From: Scatophagus argus
Lineage: Eukaryota; Chordata; Actinopteri; Scatophagidae
DNA: 64,000 nt
NCBI RefSeq assembly: GCF_020382885.2
Contig: NC_058494.1
Coordinates: 12,418,001 to 12,482,000, forward strand
Reading direction: 5' to 3'
Of this stretch, positions 14,693 to 28,100 are shown piece after piece (the first letter of the stretch is position 1; each line of letters starts with the position of its first letter). The translations under genes and the position numbers were made by a program. Under the pieces are notes generated by a model, which was given only the letters and a program-made list of their open reading frames with translations, had not been told where the DNA came from and made no database searches.

Positions 14693-17600
14693 CACCCCAC
14701 GACTGAACAGCCAAGAGCAACACAGGAGATACGCAACAAACCTGAAGGGTGAATGATGAAATACAGTTTCACCCTGAATGTCATCAACAGTTGCAGTAAA
14801 GCAGGCAAGCATTGAGTTTCCTTGTGTCAGTGTGGGACTGAGACTGACACCAGCTTCAGGTAAAAGCGGTAAAGGCAGCTGACCTCCAAGCAGACACTCT
14901 GCCCTGTACAGAGGATGTGCTTTCCATTCAACTGTCATGATTTCTGAGTGAGTTCTCAGATCAACTGCCAGACTGAAATATGCCAACTTCCCTGCAGAAC
15001 AAATGAGAGCCTTCACAGACTGACATTCACCACCACCTCTGCTAGTAAAATGAACACCTTTTGGTTCTAGACTGACGGCCTGACAAAACAAGACATTTCT
15101 TTTCACCCAAGGTTCTTTCCAAAATTGCAGTGGTCATTTCACAGTTTTCTAAAATTTTAATGAACAAAATACTTAATATCATTAATGAAAATAATCACTG
15201 CATGGAAACTTTTCAGTCAGCTGCATGCATGATTTTCTATTGCTTGTGCTGACTCAAAAAGATCAATGTTTTCATCCATTCTGAATAGGCTAGAGATCGA
15301 GTAAAATAATCACCAGGATCACCTGACCCCCTGGCCCCTTGTGTTTCAAAGAAATAGTTTTTTCAATTGCCTCACAAATGTGAACAATGCTTTTAGCCTT
15401 AAAATCTGCACCATAGTGACCATATAAATACCCTGATGTTTGTTGATGCAACAGAGAGTAATTGCTAAATGTGTTTTGTTCTCACACTGTGGAATCAGGG
15501 TGAGGAGTAGATCTGAACCCTTGACCCTGACATCTACAACCATCATAACCTCTCACAGCTGTTGCACTGATGCACATGAACCCACGCTAAGCTGAATAAA
15601 CAACACAAATCATCAGGCCTAAGATGTATTAATCCAACCGTAGACCAGACCAGAACAGAGTGAAGCTGACACTAGAGACCAAACTACCGGTAGTTTATCT
15701 TCGATTACATTAAATTTTTCATGAAGGATACTGAAACTGGCTTTAAAATATAATATATAAACATAGCTTTAAAAACTTGAGAAAATCCTTACAGTAAGAG
15801 AGGGTACCAAGACAAGACACTGTCAGAGAACAGCGGACTTGATTTATTTCCTGGTGTGTGGCATCCATTTTAAACAAAACAGCAAATGTTGCAGTTTCAA
15901 CCACCTGCATTTCCTTGAGACTGTCACGCCTGAAATAACCAACAACTGCAGCCACCACACTGGTCCCACAAACCTGGGGCAGGAATCTTTGAGAATCTCA
16001 CATTTAGATTCTGATTCTTTACGTGTCCGATTCAGAATCAATTCTTGATTTAACAAACATGAAGGGCCAGCACAGTTTTCCTCTTGCTGCAGTACACTAT
16101 GTGATAAATCATTCACCACTGTCCTCATTCCACTGGAATACAATGTGAAGCACAACTGACAATTAAGATAAATGCCCTGCAGTTACCTGCTTTAATGAAT
16201 TAATTAATTTGAAAGCACCTCACAGTCTCCTGGCAGTATGTGAATAACAAAATGGGGGGGGAGTTGGAGTGCTCCGTAGTGTTGTTAATAACATGAGGAG
16301 CAGCCTCTCAGCCGTAAAGTTAGCTCAGAGGATAACAATTGCTGTCCGAAACGCCGAGTGGGCGTCGGCCAGGGCTTTTGAGGTGAAACAGACTGAGCGC
16401 AGACTTTTTTCCTTCTCTACAGAGATGGGTTAATTTTAAAGCTGCAGTGTGTGTGTTAGGCATCTGGTCTCATCTGTTGCTGCTGATCGCCGTTTCATTC
16501 TTAACATCAGTCTCTGGGTGATGGTGGGCATAGAAAGTATGCACAATAAACTTTATGTTTATCTCGCAAACATATTTATTCATATGTTAAAATCAAAACA
16601 TGCATGCAACAGCGGCCTCCCGTAAAGATGAAGTGCAAAATTAAAAACCAAAATCAATTTCTGACATCAGTGAATCAACGTAGAGTCATTCACCTTGCGA
16701 TGCATCTAAGAATCATAATTGCAAAACAGGATGCTAAGTGACATTTAATCGATTATCAAAATAGATGCCAGCTAATTTAGATAAGAGGAAATTTATATTA
16801 TCATACAATCTTGCCATCATTGACGTAACAAGAAACACAAACATGCTCTGATACAGTAGGTGGTGGTGTGCATCTTTAAATTTGGTTTGCAATCTGCATA
16901 TAAATGAGGAAAAGGAGAAGAAAAAGGAGAAGGAGGAAAGAGGGCTGACACATACAACATGCAATGAACTTGAACTTGGCAACTCAGTGAACCAAGAGAT
17001 AAAACAAACGAGTGGAGTTTTGTGACAGTCTTATCATGATTGAAACAGGAAAACCAATATCACCAACCCATGTGACAACTACTACTAAATGTTGTAGATA
17101 ATTTAGTTTATGTACTAGAAATAACTTTGTGAAGGAGCTACACACCTCTGTCAGAGAAGTCAGTCCTTTAGAGTATGACATATGCATAACGATTACATTT
17201 CCCTCTTTTTAAACCACTTAATCTCCTCTCAGGGTCATAGGATGTACTAAAACGAGAAAATTGCTTCAATCTCCCATGGTTTGCTTTGGCCTTCAGGAAG
17301 AGGAAAGGGAAACAGCGGTGTGGACAGCAGAAGTGGCTCTGCAGTGTAAAAACACAGGCTGTGTCCCATTTTAGAGGCTGAACCTGGAAAAGGATGTGGG
17401 CTTTTCACAGAACCCATTCCTGCTCATCTGGAAATAAGATCGTTAACCTCAAAAAGACCAACATTTCATCCGGCTGGACTAGGATGTGTCACCAAAACGT
17501 AACGTTATGTTTAGAGTTCATGAGACTAAACTCACACCTGACATCATAATTTTATGAGAATTGGCCCCACTGGCACCTGGAAATATTACACAGTTACATG

Positions 17601-19009
17601 ACATTTCCAAACTGCATTTACTGGCAAGCTGAGCTGCAATGATCAGATCAATTGTGAAAATAATCAGCAGATTAATCAATAATGAAAATAACAGTCAGGT
17701 GCAGACTTATTGACAAGGCTCAGTCAATCAGCACAATATTAAACTATTGACCAGTGCACACTGGACAGGGGGCCACAATGATACACCAGCTGAGTCCTAC
17801 ATCTCTCAGGTGGGACACGACATCAATGACCTACAATATTCAAGCTTATCCAGAAAGACAGGAAATGCATGGAGGGAGAAAGAGCATGCACATGTCTCAT
17901 TCACACTTGGTTTCAAGCCCAAGTGATGATAAATTCCCCAGCTCACATCACTCACTCACATAACCTGGCAGCAGTAACAAACAGGTTTTTAGGAGGCAAC
18001 ACACTCCCCAGTGAGTGCCTGCATGCCAAATACCATTGTGAAGCCAAGCATAACGTCACTGGTCCCACACCCTAACCATGCCCACCACACCCACACAGAC
18101 CATAACACACCAATTAGCTATGTCATATAGACTCTGAGCCAAAACAGCATCAGTCTATCACTGAGATCTGCATGTGATGCAGCCTGATAGCCTGCTTCTG
18201 AGCACTTTCTACTCCTCTTTTTTCTTTCTTCATGTCGCTCTGCAAAGTCAAGAATAAGATCACTCCACGTGCAAGGAAACAAATGTGAAAACAGAGATGA
18301 TGTTATCTTTTCCATGAAAAACAAAAACTGACAAGGCAGTGGCGGACTTGCAAAGACAGACGTGCAAGCTTCTACTTCGTGTATATCTACCACCAATGTC
18401 CTATAATCCCAGATTCCAGTACTATCATAATGTGCCTCGCGTTGTTGGGCCCCTGGCGAGGACCCCTAGGTGGTCCCGGGACATCACTTTTGGAGCCATT
18501 GTTTTGAGAGTTGCTGGGTGTTTTTTGAGCCTCAACCAGAGCTTTAATAATACCATTTGTCTCTGGGAACAAACACACTGGTTTCTCCCAGGTTTAGCAA
18601 AAGGCCCCGTTTAGCCTTAAAGAACAATAGCGGTTTAGGCTGGGGCAGCTTGCTGAGAGAAACACATTAAAGAAGTCAATAAATTGATCCAGTCACAAGT
18701 AAGACCAAACCAGCTGAGTCTTGTACCACTGTAAACCCACACATGTGGCTTTCTCGGAGTAAAACACACGCTGTTACCACCACCCTGCCGTTTCGTGCCA
18801 TGCTAACGTTACACTCCCATCATCACATCCAGCCACAAACTGGCCACCCCACATTACAAAGAGGGCGTCTGGCTTCAAAACAAATAATGTTTGGCCAACT
18901 TAAATGACCGAGCAAAAAACGGGACGAGATTCCCTTACTGCTACATTTATTTCTAAAGGTACCACAAGGTTAAAATAAAACAAAGAAACGAGAAAGCGCT
19001 GCAGCGTTG

Positions 19010-19540
19010 CTTAAATAATTTCGCTCGCGCCAGAAACGTTACAACGTAGACAATTCAACGTACCTTTCAACAGCCGACTCCTGGAGAAACAAACAGTCCC
19101 TCCCTCTTGGTCCAGCACTGAGGCAAATTGCACTTAATATGTCGACAGAGCCGTAAATTTCAGAGGACTAAACAATGGAGCCGCGCAGTCAGCTGCAAGC
19201 GTCCCTCTCCGTGTCTTTCCCTCCACGTTTGAGCAGCGACTGGCGGCGGAAGGCTTTTTCCCTTCATGAAAGGTGGACCCGGGCGGGTGGGGTGCTGGTG
19301 TGTGTGTGTGTGTGAGGGGGGGGGACGACAGAGACGTCCGGCAGCAGATTGAAGGCGAAGCGTGGTGGTCATAAAAGAAAATGCAGATTAAATCCCACCA
19401 GCGGTCCAATCAAATGCGCGAGACTGGCGTTTATGCAAAGCAGGAGTGACGTCAAATTCAAACTGAGCTGGAGCTCTGCCCTGTGGCTCACGGGGGGTCC
19501 GGGGCCACACGGGGGGGGGGCCCAGGGAAGACTGTCAGGG
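19010..19540. promoter_or_regulatory. CpG-rich promoter region
   Basis: CpG dinucleotides and G/C runs are dense here (for example around 19021, 19230-19340 and 19480-19530) against an AT-rich, CpG-poor background. It contains the presumed first exon of the minus-strand low-complexity gene. No TATA box was recognised, as is common for CpG-island promoters. Confidence 0.5.
19064..19400 (-). other. Likely non-coding first exon of the low-complexity gene
   Basis: On the minus strand a GC-rich stretch ends at 19064 with AAAG followed by GTACGTTG, a good splice donor. It sits inside the only clear CpG-rich patch in this half of the window and upstream of the acceptor at 5197. The transcription start is not defined; 19400 is a guess. 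Confidence 0.4.
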
Positions 19541-19842
19541 GGTGTCAGGAGCAATTTAATATCGAATAATAATAAGAATAAAGGAAGGTGACTGACGAGA
19601 GACAAGTTTTACAAAGGAATGGTCGTGATCTCCAAATTGCAGGATGTCACATTTCCCATAAAGCAACTAATAGTATTTTATGTTTGTTTGTTTGATAGAT
19701 AGGCCCTGCGCAGTAAAATGCGTGTGTCTTTCCTGTCCTTTCTTTATATCACAGCCCGGTCTCAGAGTCCAGGCCGAGATGACGCAGGTTTCTCTGTTTC
19801 AGTCTGCAAAAGACAGCAGGGAAAGAGAAAGTATGTCGATGT

Positions 19843-19961
19843 AAGTTCTCAGTCATCCGGGTGGTGGTAGTTGAAGTGCTAGAAGCGAAGGCAACCGGAT
19901 ATCTTTAGGTTGTTGAAGACGTTTCACCTCGCATCTGAAAGATGAGGCTTCCGAAGAAGCC
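19843..19961 (-). repeat. Dispersed repeat copy, hammerhead-like (degenerate)
   Basis: Read on the minus strand this segment resembles the plus-strand sequence at 47870-47955: a stem-loop with arms GCCTC and GAGGT is followed by GAAACGTCTTCAA and then a GCCTTCGCTT block. The expected CTGATGA 5' of the stem reads CTTCGGA here, so any ribozyme core is broken. Families of this type are common in fish genomes; a link to Penelope-like elements is inference. Confidence 0.5.
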
Positions 19962-20617
19962 TTTCAAAAGAAAATATAATTTAGTTTCTCCGGTTAATAT
20001 GATCCTTCACTTAAGTTATAGTGGACAGAAATCTTTTCAAATGGGGCTCCTGTCAATGTTGTCTTTTCAAATATGAGATTGGACATTTTAAATTTTCATC
20101 TACTTTCAATATTATTTTATTGTCCTTACATTTTATAATTTCATTTCGTGTTTTTGCTTGCATTATTTTTGTTGTTCATTCCATTATTTTACCACTAACT
20201 GTGTAACTATGTAAGTTGGATGTTATTATTATTATTCCTTGACTACACTAGCTCTACCATGTGAAACAACTCCTGGGGGCTGATTTACATGGAAATCAGG
20301 AGTATTTTAATTTGTGAAAGTAAATTGCATTGAGGTTTCAGTGTTTCCACTGAATTGTCACCTGCTGTGTAAGTCAAGTGTGTAACTACTTCTCTTTCTG
20401 TATCAAGTGACAAAACCAGCCAGAGAAGTCAGTCGTTCAGTCCCAACAAACGAGTTCCCAAGAATCTGTTTTGGGGCTTTAGACATGAAAAGTTCATGAG
20501 GTGTAAATTCAGTGAAGCAAAATCTACATACGCTCTTTGTCCGTTTCTTCCACTCGTATGTTTATTCCACTAGCTTAGAATGAAATTTGAGACACCCAGT
20601 TGCAAGAGTTTTTCTTT

Positions 20618-20620
<3 letters not shown>

Positions 20621-20657
<37 letters not shown>
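20621..20657. repeat. (CA)n microsatellite
   Basis: About eighteen CA dinucleotides between the CpG island and the mcoln1 3' end. Confidence 0.95.
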
Positions 20658-20660
<3 letters not shown>

Positions 20661-20825
20661 GACTATTCTGTTTCTTGATCTGGATAGCTGGAAGCGTGCC
20701 TGAATAAAACACATTCTTTCAGAATGAAGAAAGTTTCTCTAAAATGTACATGTTCTTTTTTCTGTATTTTAGCACAGTGTCCACTTCCCTGTGGTACAAG
20801 CCCACAATAGATTTCAGTTGAATGC

Positions 20826-20850
20826 TTTTTTTTTTTTTTTTTTTTTTTTT
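20826..20850. repeat. Poly(T) tract
   Basis: An uninterrupted run of about 25 T. On the minus strand it reads as poly(A) and could be the tail of an old retroposon, but no recognisable body adjoins it. Confidence 0.9.
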
Positions 20851-22699
20851 AAATGTTGAGCTGCAGCTGCAGGCTCCACAATAGAAATCAATGAAAAGGG
20901 AGAAGACATACAAAGACTGCAGCAACTCACAGACAGAGAAAAGAGTGAATGGGTCAATACATCTGATGTTAACTATTGTTTTCTCTAATAAAACTCAGAG
21001 ACCAGGAGAAAGAATGGAAACATTTAAAGAAAACCTCGGGCAAACAGGAATCGAAAACTCTGTGAGTGAACGCAGGAATGAAGGCTTACCAGAAATCATC
21101 AACCACAGAATCATCAGCACACACATTCTCAGTATGTCTCGAGGAAGACAGAGAGAGAGTGTGTGTGTGTGTGAGACACAGAGAGAGAGAGAGAGTCGTG
21201 TCGCAGCTCCACCTCCTCTCCATCCCTGCTCTTTACAGGACTCCGGCATCTGTTTCATCAGCAGCCTGTCAGCCTTTCCAGTCTGCGAGGGACTCTGTGC
21301 CAGAGCGAGGGGGAAAACCCAAAACTTTCACTAATCCTGAAACTCACACTCATTTTAGCATACATTTCAAAGCTGCATCGTTTAAAAAGGAGTGTCAAAC
21401 ATATTTGAAAAAAATTTGTTTCTCTTGGATGTGGATCCACCAGAAGTATGTCAGTAAACCAGTTTAGGTTTCTTCTCTTATTTGACTTAACTTGGCACTA
21501 ATAGCATCCATCATTATATTACAGAGCTGAAAAAGCTACTAAATCCCCCACATCCTGCCCATCCATTTCAGACTGCTTCATAATGTTGTGCCACAGGGGT
21601 GTGGCTCAGCTCTGTGCTCTGGTTGAAATCCTTAACAGCATTACGATGAACTGATAATCTGCAAGGTTTTTATACACAGACTTAGCTGCCTTTAAATCTG
21701 TTTCTTTAGAGTGGTCTTTAACTGAGACAGCTGCATGCACTGCCTGTGGCACAAAACACACTCTGCAAGCCCACACACAGACAGAGACCAGCACACTAAA
21801 CACAAACTCAGGTGGCTGCAGATTCAGCTGCTCATTATATAAGACAGGAAAAGGAAAGTGCTGCCTGCTGCAGACCTGCATTTTTGATCTGAGGTGTTTG
21901 TTAATACAAAGGCCATGAACTTCAAACGACCAGTCACAAGTGAGTGAATGGAGCACATTGCAAATCAAGCTAAGATCAAGCTGGACCAAGCGACAAAGGA
22001 CCACACCCGACCTCAGTGCACTGAAACTACAACCAATAGACCATTAGCAGTGTCTGGAGCAAGACATTATCTTTGGGCTTTCTTTGTGTATCAAATGCAC
22101 TGAGTAAAAAGAGTCCTGCAAATATACACATTTTGTGCAAAAGTGAAAAACAACAGTTTTCTATTCTGGGTCTCATTCATCTGTGAATTCTACCTTTCCT
22201 TCCCTCTCACACAGTCTGACATGATCCATCACGGCACCATCAGAGCAGTGGTCTACATAATGTATGATGATATTAGGTTAAGTGGGTGCAAGGCAAAGAT
22301 GTGCTAAATCAGCTGCCAAGCCTTGCTTGAGAAGCTCAATAACCAGGAAATGAGCTCATCATAACAGACTGTGCGAAAAAAAATCCAGCGTTATAATCAC
22401 CCCCCTGTGGATGCTCTGTGCTGCAGCGGCGCAAATAAAACATGCAGGGAGTTCACAACAGCTGTTTGACCCCATGTTAGATTCAGGGATTTATCTGCAA
22501 AAATTAAGATCTTGGTTTTCTTTTAAATCTTCCATGTATTTTTTTTTTTAACTTGTAGACAAAGATGTAGACCTTTTGGTACAGTGTTGCATCATGCTCA
22601 GACACATGAACAACTGGCTCCCCCTTTTGAAAGTCCAATGGAACTGCACCCTGAGTAACTGTATCAGACCAGATCAAGACAACACAGACACAAAGTGAA

Positions 22700-25144
22700 A
22701 TTGATTTTGTTTTGTCGTTTATTTGAATTTTAATTGAGTATCAACAGTATGAAATATATATTTACTAAAAAAAAAAAAAGAAATGCTGAAGTACAACATG
22801 TCATTTTTTCATGAAGTCACCATCCTTACACGCTTCAACCTCAGGGGGCCCAAGTTTGTCAGTTTTGGGCATAACCAAATCTATGTAAGGTTTGCAGTGG
22901 GCTTGTTACTGAGTATATAAAACTGAGCTGACAGAGTCTGTGGAGTCGTAGAAACATGAAACATTCCTTCTCTGATTGGATGAGTGTCAAATAATGTTAA
23001 ATGTTCAAAACCTTTTCAGGACAGCCTGGGAATTGGGGATTTTGTTTTTGAACAAAATGTCTCATTTGTAAGAAAGAGGTGGGATGGTGGTAGTTTGACA
23101 GGTCAACAAAAAACATGAAGATTTCCTCAACATATAAATTGTTATGACTCAAAAATTGAAATGCATAGTATATGCAAGATGGCTTAAAATAGGGATTGTT
23201 AATTAAAGGAAAAAGAAGGACAGTGTATGCCAAAAAAAAGCATAACAACTGGACTCTAATAGTGAACAGTTCAGACAAACTGGATTGGTTGGGAATGTAG
23301 CCATGACCGTAGAGAAATTTGAGCAGTGGGTGCCTCCATTTGGGCCCAGGCAGGCTATTCAACAGTTGAGTTGTCCATAGAAAAGCTTTTGAATATTGGC
23401 ATCACAGTAATACTGCAAAGAACTGGGAAGGACAAGGTCATAAAACTATGTTTTAATATCACAGATGATCCAGGAAACTTCAATCAGTAGACTGACAATA
23501 AATATGACACCAATCAGATGACTTTGAAGTTTGCCTTTTTTCGAGTACAGATCAGGAGCAGATCATTTGTATAAAAACATGATAACATCAAGATGTAGGA
23601 AAGGTACGTCTGGGTAAAACTATATGGTATATATACACACATCATATAACTTAAATGTTAAGGCCATTAATAAATTTGGAACGGTTGTAGATCCAAAGTC
23701 CATCAGCATATTTATCTCAAATATGACAGTGCTGGCTAATTAGAGAATCAGATGACTGGAAAAACTTGGATCATCGTATGAACCCACTACTGCTTAGATC
23801 AGAGATAATCTTTCCTTTTAGAGTCCAGACTGTGAGGCTCCTTTAGCCTTTGTGCGTTTTATGCAGCACTTGGAAAAATAAAAATAAATTCAAGATCCAG
23901 TCACTAAGTTACACTGAGTTTGAGACAAGACATCATTATGAAGACAACAACCACAGTAAAAGTACAACGATTCAGCATGACAGGACATTATTACAGATAT
24001 TACAGGCACAAATATGTTTCTGCTGTCATAAAGCAGTCTTCTCGTTATCCACCAAAAAACCCCTGCTCCACTTTGAGGGGCAATTCAAGTCATTTTCTCT
24101 TACAAGTCAGATACAGTTTGTAGACTGTCTTCAGTGTTGTAAAGAGATGCAGAAAGGGGCTGATAGTCATTGCTTCTCTGGCATCACTAAAGAAACATGC
24201 ATATGGGCCCTCAGAACAGCTTTCCTTGTTTTAGCTAACTACAGGCAATGCTGAGTGCATCATTAGTGATATTATATTGATGAGGACGCAGATAAATGCA
24301 ATACTATACACAACTGACTACAACAACCAAGAGCAGTTTGAAAAACAAAACTATAATATCCACATTTGAAGGCAACGTGACGCTTGTGTTGTAGAACCAC
24401 AACTCAAGATGTTGTTAGAGGCTTTATATTGGAAGTGCAGCATGTGGGAAAGAAAACAAATTAATTTGTGGGCCATTTTGCAGATTTTTTTCTGGAAGCC
24501 ATCTCTCCAATTGTCTAAAAAAAAGACAGACTCCTAAAAGATTGATTTCCCTCATTCTATATGAACTTACATGTCACATTGAGAGCTAATATGATAGAGT
24601 ATATGGGATGTTACTGAGTTGTCTGGCTGTAAGAAAAAGGATATAACTTATCCCTTTCATGTTTTGGGAAATGTATAAATGCCTCATGCCCTTAAGAGCT
24701 CTGTCCTCGAGAGCTAATCTATTTTGAAATACTGTAAAAAGCAGAAACACAACAATAAAAACAGACAGCAACACCTGTAGCACCACTGTAGTCCTCATAG
24801 TAACCTGTACCCACTTTGTATCTTGAAAAAAGGTCCTGTTCCTGGTTCAGCAGGTGCTGCATCATTAAATACGTGAGAAAAAAAAATACTGTTTTGCTTT
24901 AAAAAAAACAAAAGGAACAGAGAAATGTCTATGCATTAGTCCTCCATGGTGGTCCAGTACCACATCAGTCTCTACTCCATTACATATTCCTTCTACAGCG
25001 TGCTTGTCCAGCTGAGGGTGACTCCTCCTTCCCATGAGTGCAGAGTTTGACCCAGATACAGTGATTTGGCACAGAAACACTGTGCGTAAGGAGTGTGCAG
25101 AGTACGGTCAGCAGGGCAGGAGACTGCGGCCACTGAGGTCACCT
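22700..25144 (-). other. mcoln1: Probable mcoln1 3' UTR
   Basis: From the stop at 25145 to a minus-strand AATAAA (22718-22723) lie 2.4 kb with only chance reading frames and no obvious repeat element. A UTR of this length is plausible, but an earlier poly(A) site cannot be excluded. Confidence 0.4.
22718..22723 (-). promoter_or_regulatory. Candidate poly(A) signal of mcoln1
   Basis: AATAAA on the minus strand, 2.4 kb past the stop codon. Confidence 0.35.
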
Positions 25145-28100
25145 TCAGTTCACGAGCAGGACGTCCTCATATGTTGTCGTTCTGTGGGAAATCACAGAAA
25201 GATGGCTCATGCAGTGATATTTCCCATCATAAGCATATATTCCTATCTAGAGATACATGACGGTGGTCTTTAGTGACGCATACTTAAATTATGTTAAAAA
25301 ACAATCCATAAAAAAAAAACAAAAAAAACAAAGAACAAAACAAACGAGAAATGTAATATTTTTTTTTAACCTGGTTTTCATGGTGGTCACTCCTCTACCT
25401 CAAAATGCTTAAAACACATATCGTGGTGTTAAAAAAGAAACATATATTTAAAGAGTTTTGTATTTTTTATTTTTCTTCCGGGGGGAGGAGAGTTGGGGGG
25501 TTTGACATGAAAAAGAGATTCTTGTGCAGAATCAAACATAGCAGTTATATTCAATGCATCTTTAACACCATGAGAAATCCCTACTGTGCTTTTGGTCAAA
25601 TGCTTTTAGAGGTCCCTCAGACTTAAACATGCAAACAGTGATCAAGCTCGAATCAAGCCGTCTCTCTCAAGCCGTTTGTGTGGCTGGAATGTTGAAGTGA
25701 ACAGTTTGTTAATCTGATACAACCAGCTAGCTCACATCACATCTTTTCCCTTTTTACCCCTTGTGGCAACTGTGTGTTATTACGTATCCCCACTGACATG
25801 TTGTTTAGATACACCAAGATGTAATTATTTAAGTCCTCATCGACCCCCCAGTCCCCCTTCTCACCTGTCACAGCAGCAGAAGAAGGAGCATGGTGAGGTC
25901 TCCAGGCCCCTGAACTTCCCAGAGCTCGGGGCATCAGTACACTCTGCAATGAAGGCGTGCAGGTCGGTGATGTGGATGGGTTCTTGGGTTTGGTGCTGTG
26001 GAAAACAAGGAGTACACATTACTGTTAATATTATTTTAGATTTTTATCTAGTTTTTAGTATCTAGTTTATGTCAACCCCACTTTTCCTACCTTGATGGTC
26101 TCGTATGCTCCTGTGATGAGGGCGATAAACAGCGACAGGACCATGTAGATGAAGAGGGAAATGAAAGTGTACAGGTAAACTTGGCTGAACAGCCACACCA
26201 GCGTGCTGCTCTCCTGCATCTCCGAGAACGTCACGAACATGTCGTCACCATTAATAAGGGAGAAGAGGCACTCTGATACCATGGACAGAGAGCGGAACTG
26301 AGAGAAGAGAAAACAGCAATCAAACCTCTGCAAATGACAAATGAGATGAGAGCAAACAAAAAGTACTAAAAGTACTGCTAGTAGGAAGGGAGTATTTTTA
26401 TGTACTAAAAAAGAGAGTCATAAGAATTGCAAAACAAACTACTTAACAAGAACAATGAACAAAGTTTTCCTTTTAAAAGAAAGGCTCTTAAATCCAAATG
26501 AAAATGTACAAACTATGTGAACAGTGCTGTATGAACGCTCTGTTCACAGCTTGTTTCTGCTGCCCCCAAGTGGCCAAAATAATAAGACTTTTTAGGTTTA
26601 AGTGATTTTATTGAGCCAAATGATAACATCCGTGTCTACAAGAGTTTCAGTTATGTTCACCTTGACGTGGTATGGTCCCAGGACGATCCAGCCGCAGAAG
26701 CAGTAGCCCAGATAGATGACGGCCACGCAGCAGCAGAACCGAATCACATTAGGGAAGGCTGCTCTAAGTGTCACGATGAGGATCTAATGTAGGCACAGAG
26801 CCATTATAAAGATCAAATTACAATGTGAGAGAGAGCAGAGACAAGGGGACCAGATTAACAGGATTTATCACATTACATCAATCCATTAAGAAGAATATTT
26901 TGTCAACTTTAGACAAGTTATTAAATCAACAGCAGCTTTATCAGCTGATGACTTACATTGTACTTCTGGAAGAATGTAAGGTACCGAATTACTCCAACCC
27001 ACACCAAGAGTGTGGAGGTTCCCAACAGGATGCCACACAAGTCATACGAGGACATGTTCTGTTAGGAGGGAAGAAATGGTACTTTATAGATACAGGGAGC
27101 ACGATTTCACAGCAAGTCCACAGCATGGCAAACACCGTGTTGATGATTAACTCAAATGTGCCTTACAATAGTGCTCACTGGCATCAGCTAGAAGCTTGTT
27201 GAATCTTGTGCAACTAACGGCAAGGAGAGACTATAGCAGACATTACCATTTTAGGGTGAAACAGGACGCACCTTCGACTCAATGCCAATTTTGATAATAC
27301 TGCCAGTGATGGTGAGGATGTCGCTGATGATGAGTAGGATATACCAGCCGTTAATGAACTCCATTCGGTCAGCCCAGCATACTTTACGGTTCAGATTCTC
27401 TCTAAAGAACTGCACAAACTCCTGATAAACACGGAGAGAGACAGCAAGAGAGGAGTTAGCACAACCTGGAGCAGAACACATGCAGTGTAACGCTGACTTA
27501 AGCATCCATATGCAGTAATATCCTGACTCTGCAAATTATTATCATGAAACAAGACATTATTTGATTTTAGTCACTTTTTCAGTCATGGCCTTGCACAGTT
27601 CCTGTTTTTGTTTTTTCCTTTTTTCTAACATCAGCCGCACGTGAACTGTCAAGGCGTCTTGGCCCTGTTGTATGTTTTCCTTTGAGTGGAACAGAACATT
27701 TAGTACCTGTTGCAGCATGATGCCTCGCAGTATGGAGCGTCCACACAGCAGCAGTGACAGCATGCACACCAGAGCCACAGCCACATCAAACGCTACACGC
27801 GTGTAGTTCTCAGCTGGTGGTACAAGGGAGAAGGCAGTGCAGGGGATGGCAGTGTTTTAGTTAGAAGTAGTAGTAATAGTTGTAGCATCACTACTGCTTT
27901 GCTTGCCACTAGTTAAGTGTCATCTTTCCTTTGCATACTACTGCAGCAGTATTTCTATGAGTGCTGTGAGTCTTATATTACTGGCTGCTCTGTTCTCTTT
28001 TCAAGAGTCCCACCCATCCATTTATCTGGTGTCCTACCTTGTCCAGATACGCTTGGGTCTTTACACTCCTTTATGGTAGCCTGGTTTTCTAACCGGATCT

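Larger units (their letters stand above)
5198..19063 (-). other. Large first intron of the low-complexity gene
   Basis: About 13.9 kb without a supported coding exon on either strand. It holds CA/GT microsatellites, a hAT-like remnant near 8745-8830, AT-rich repeat-like sequence around 15960-16760 with several imperfect copies of an ATTCT/AATCGATT motif, and another hAT-like fragment near 17633-17700. Confidence 0.4.
19600..22700. other. Intergenic region between the low-complexity gene and mcoln1
   Basis: No coding exon is supported. Besides the dispersed repeat at 19843-19961 and the simple repeats it holds short GA/GT-rich sequence near 21150-21195. Confidence 0.4.

Noticed and set aside
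16318-16334. TTAGCTCAGAGGATA, resembling a tRNA A box
   Set aside because: No B box (GGTTCRANTCC) at the right distance and no cloverleaf; not a tRNA gene.
20891-21467. Plus-strand frames of 147 and 133 codons
   Set aside because: They cross GT/GA simple sequence, have no splice context and no recognisable domain.
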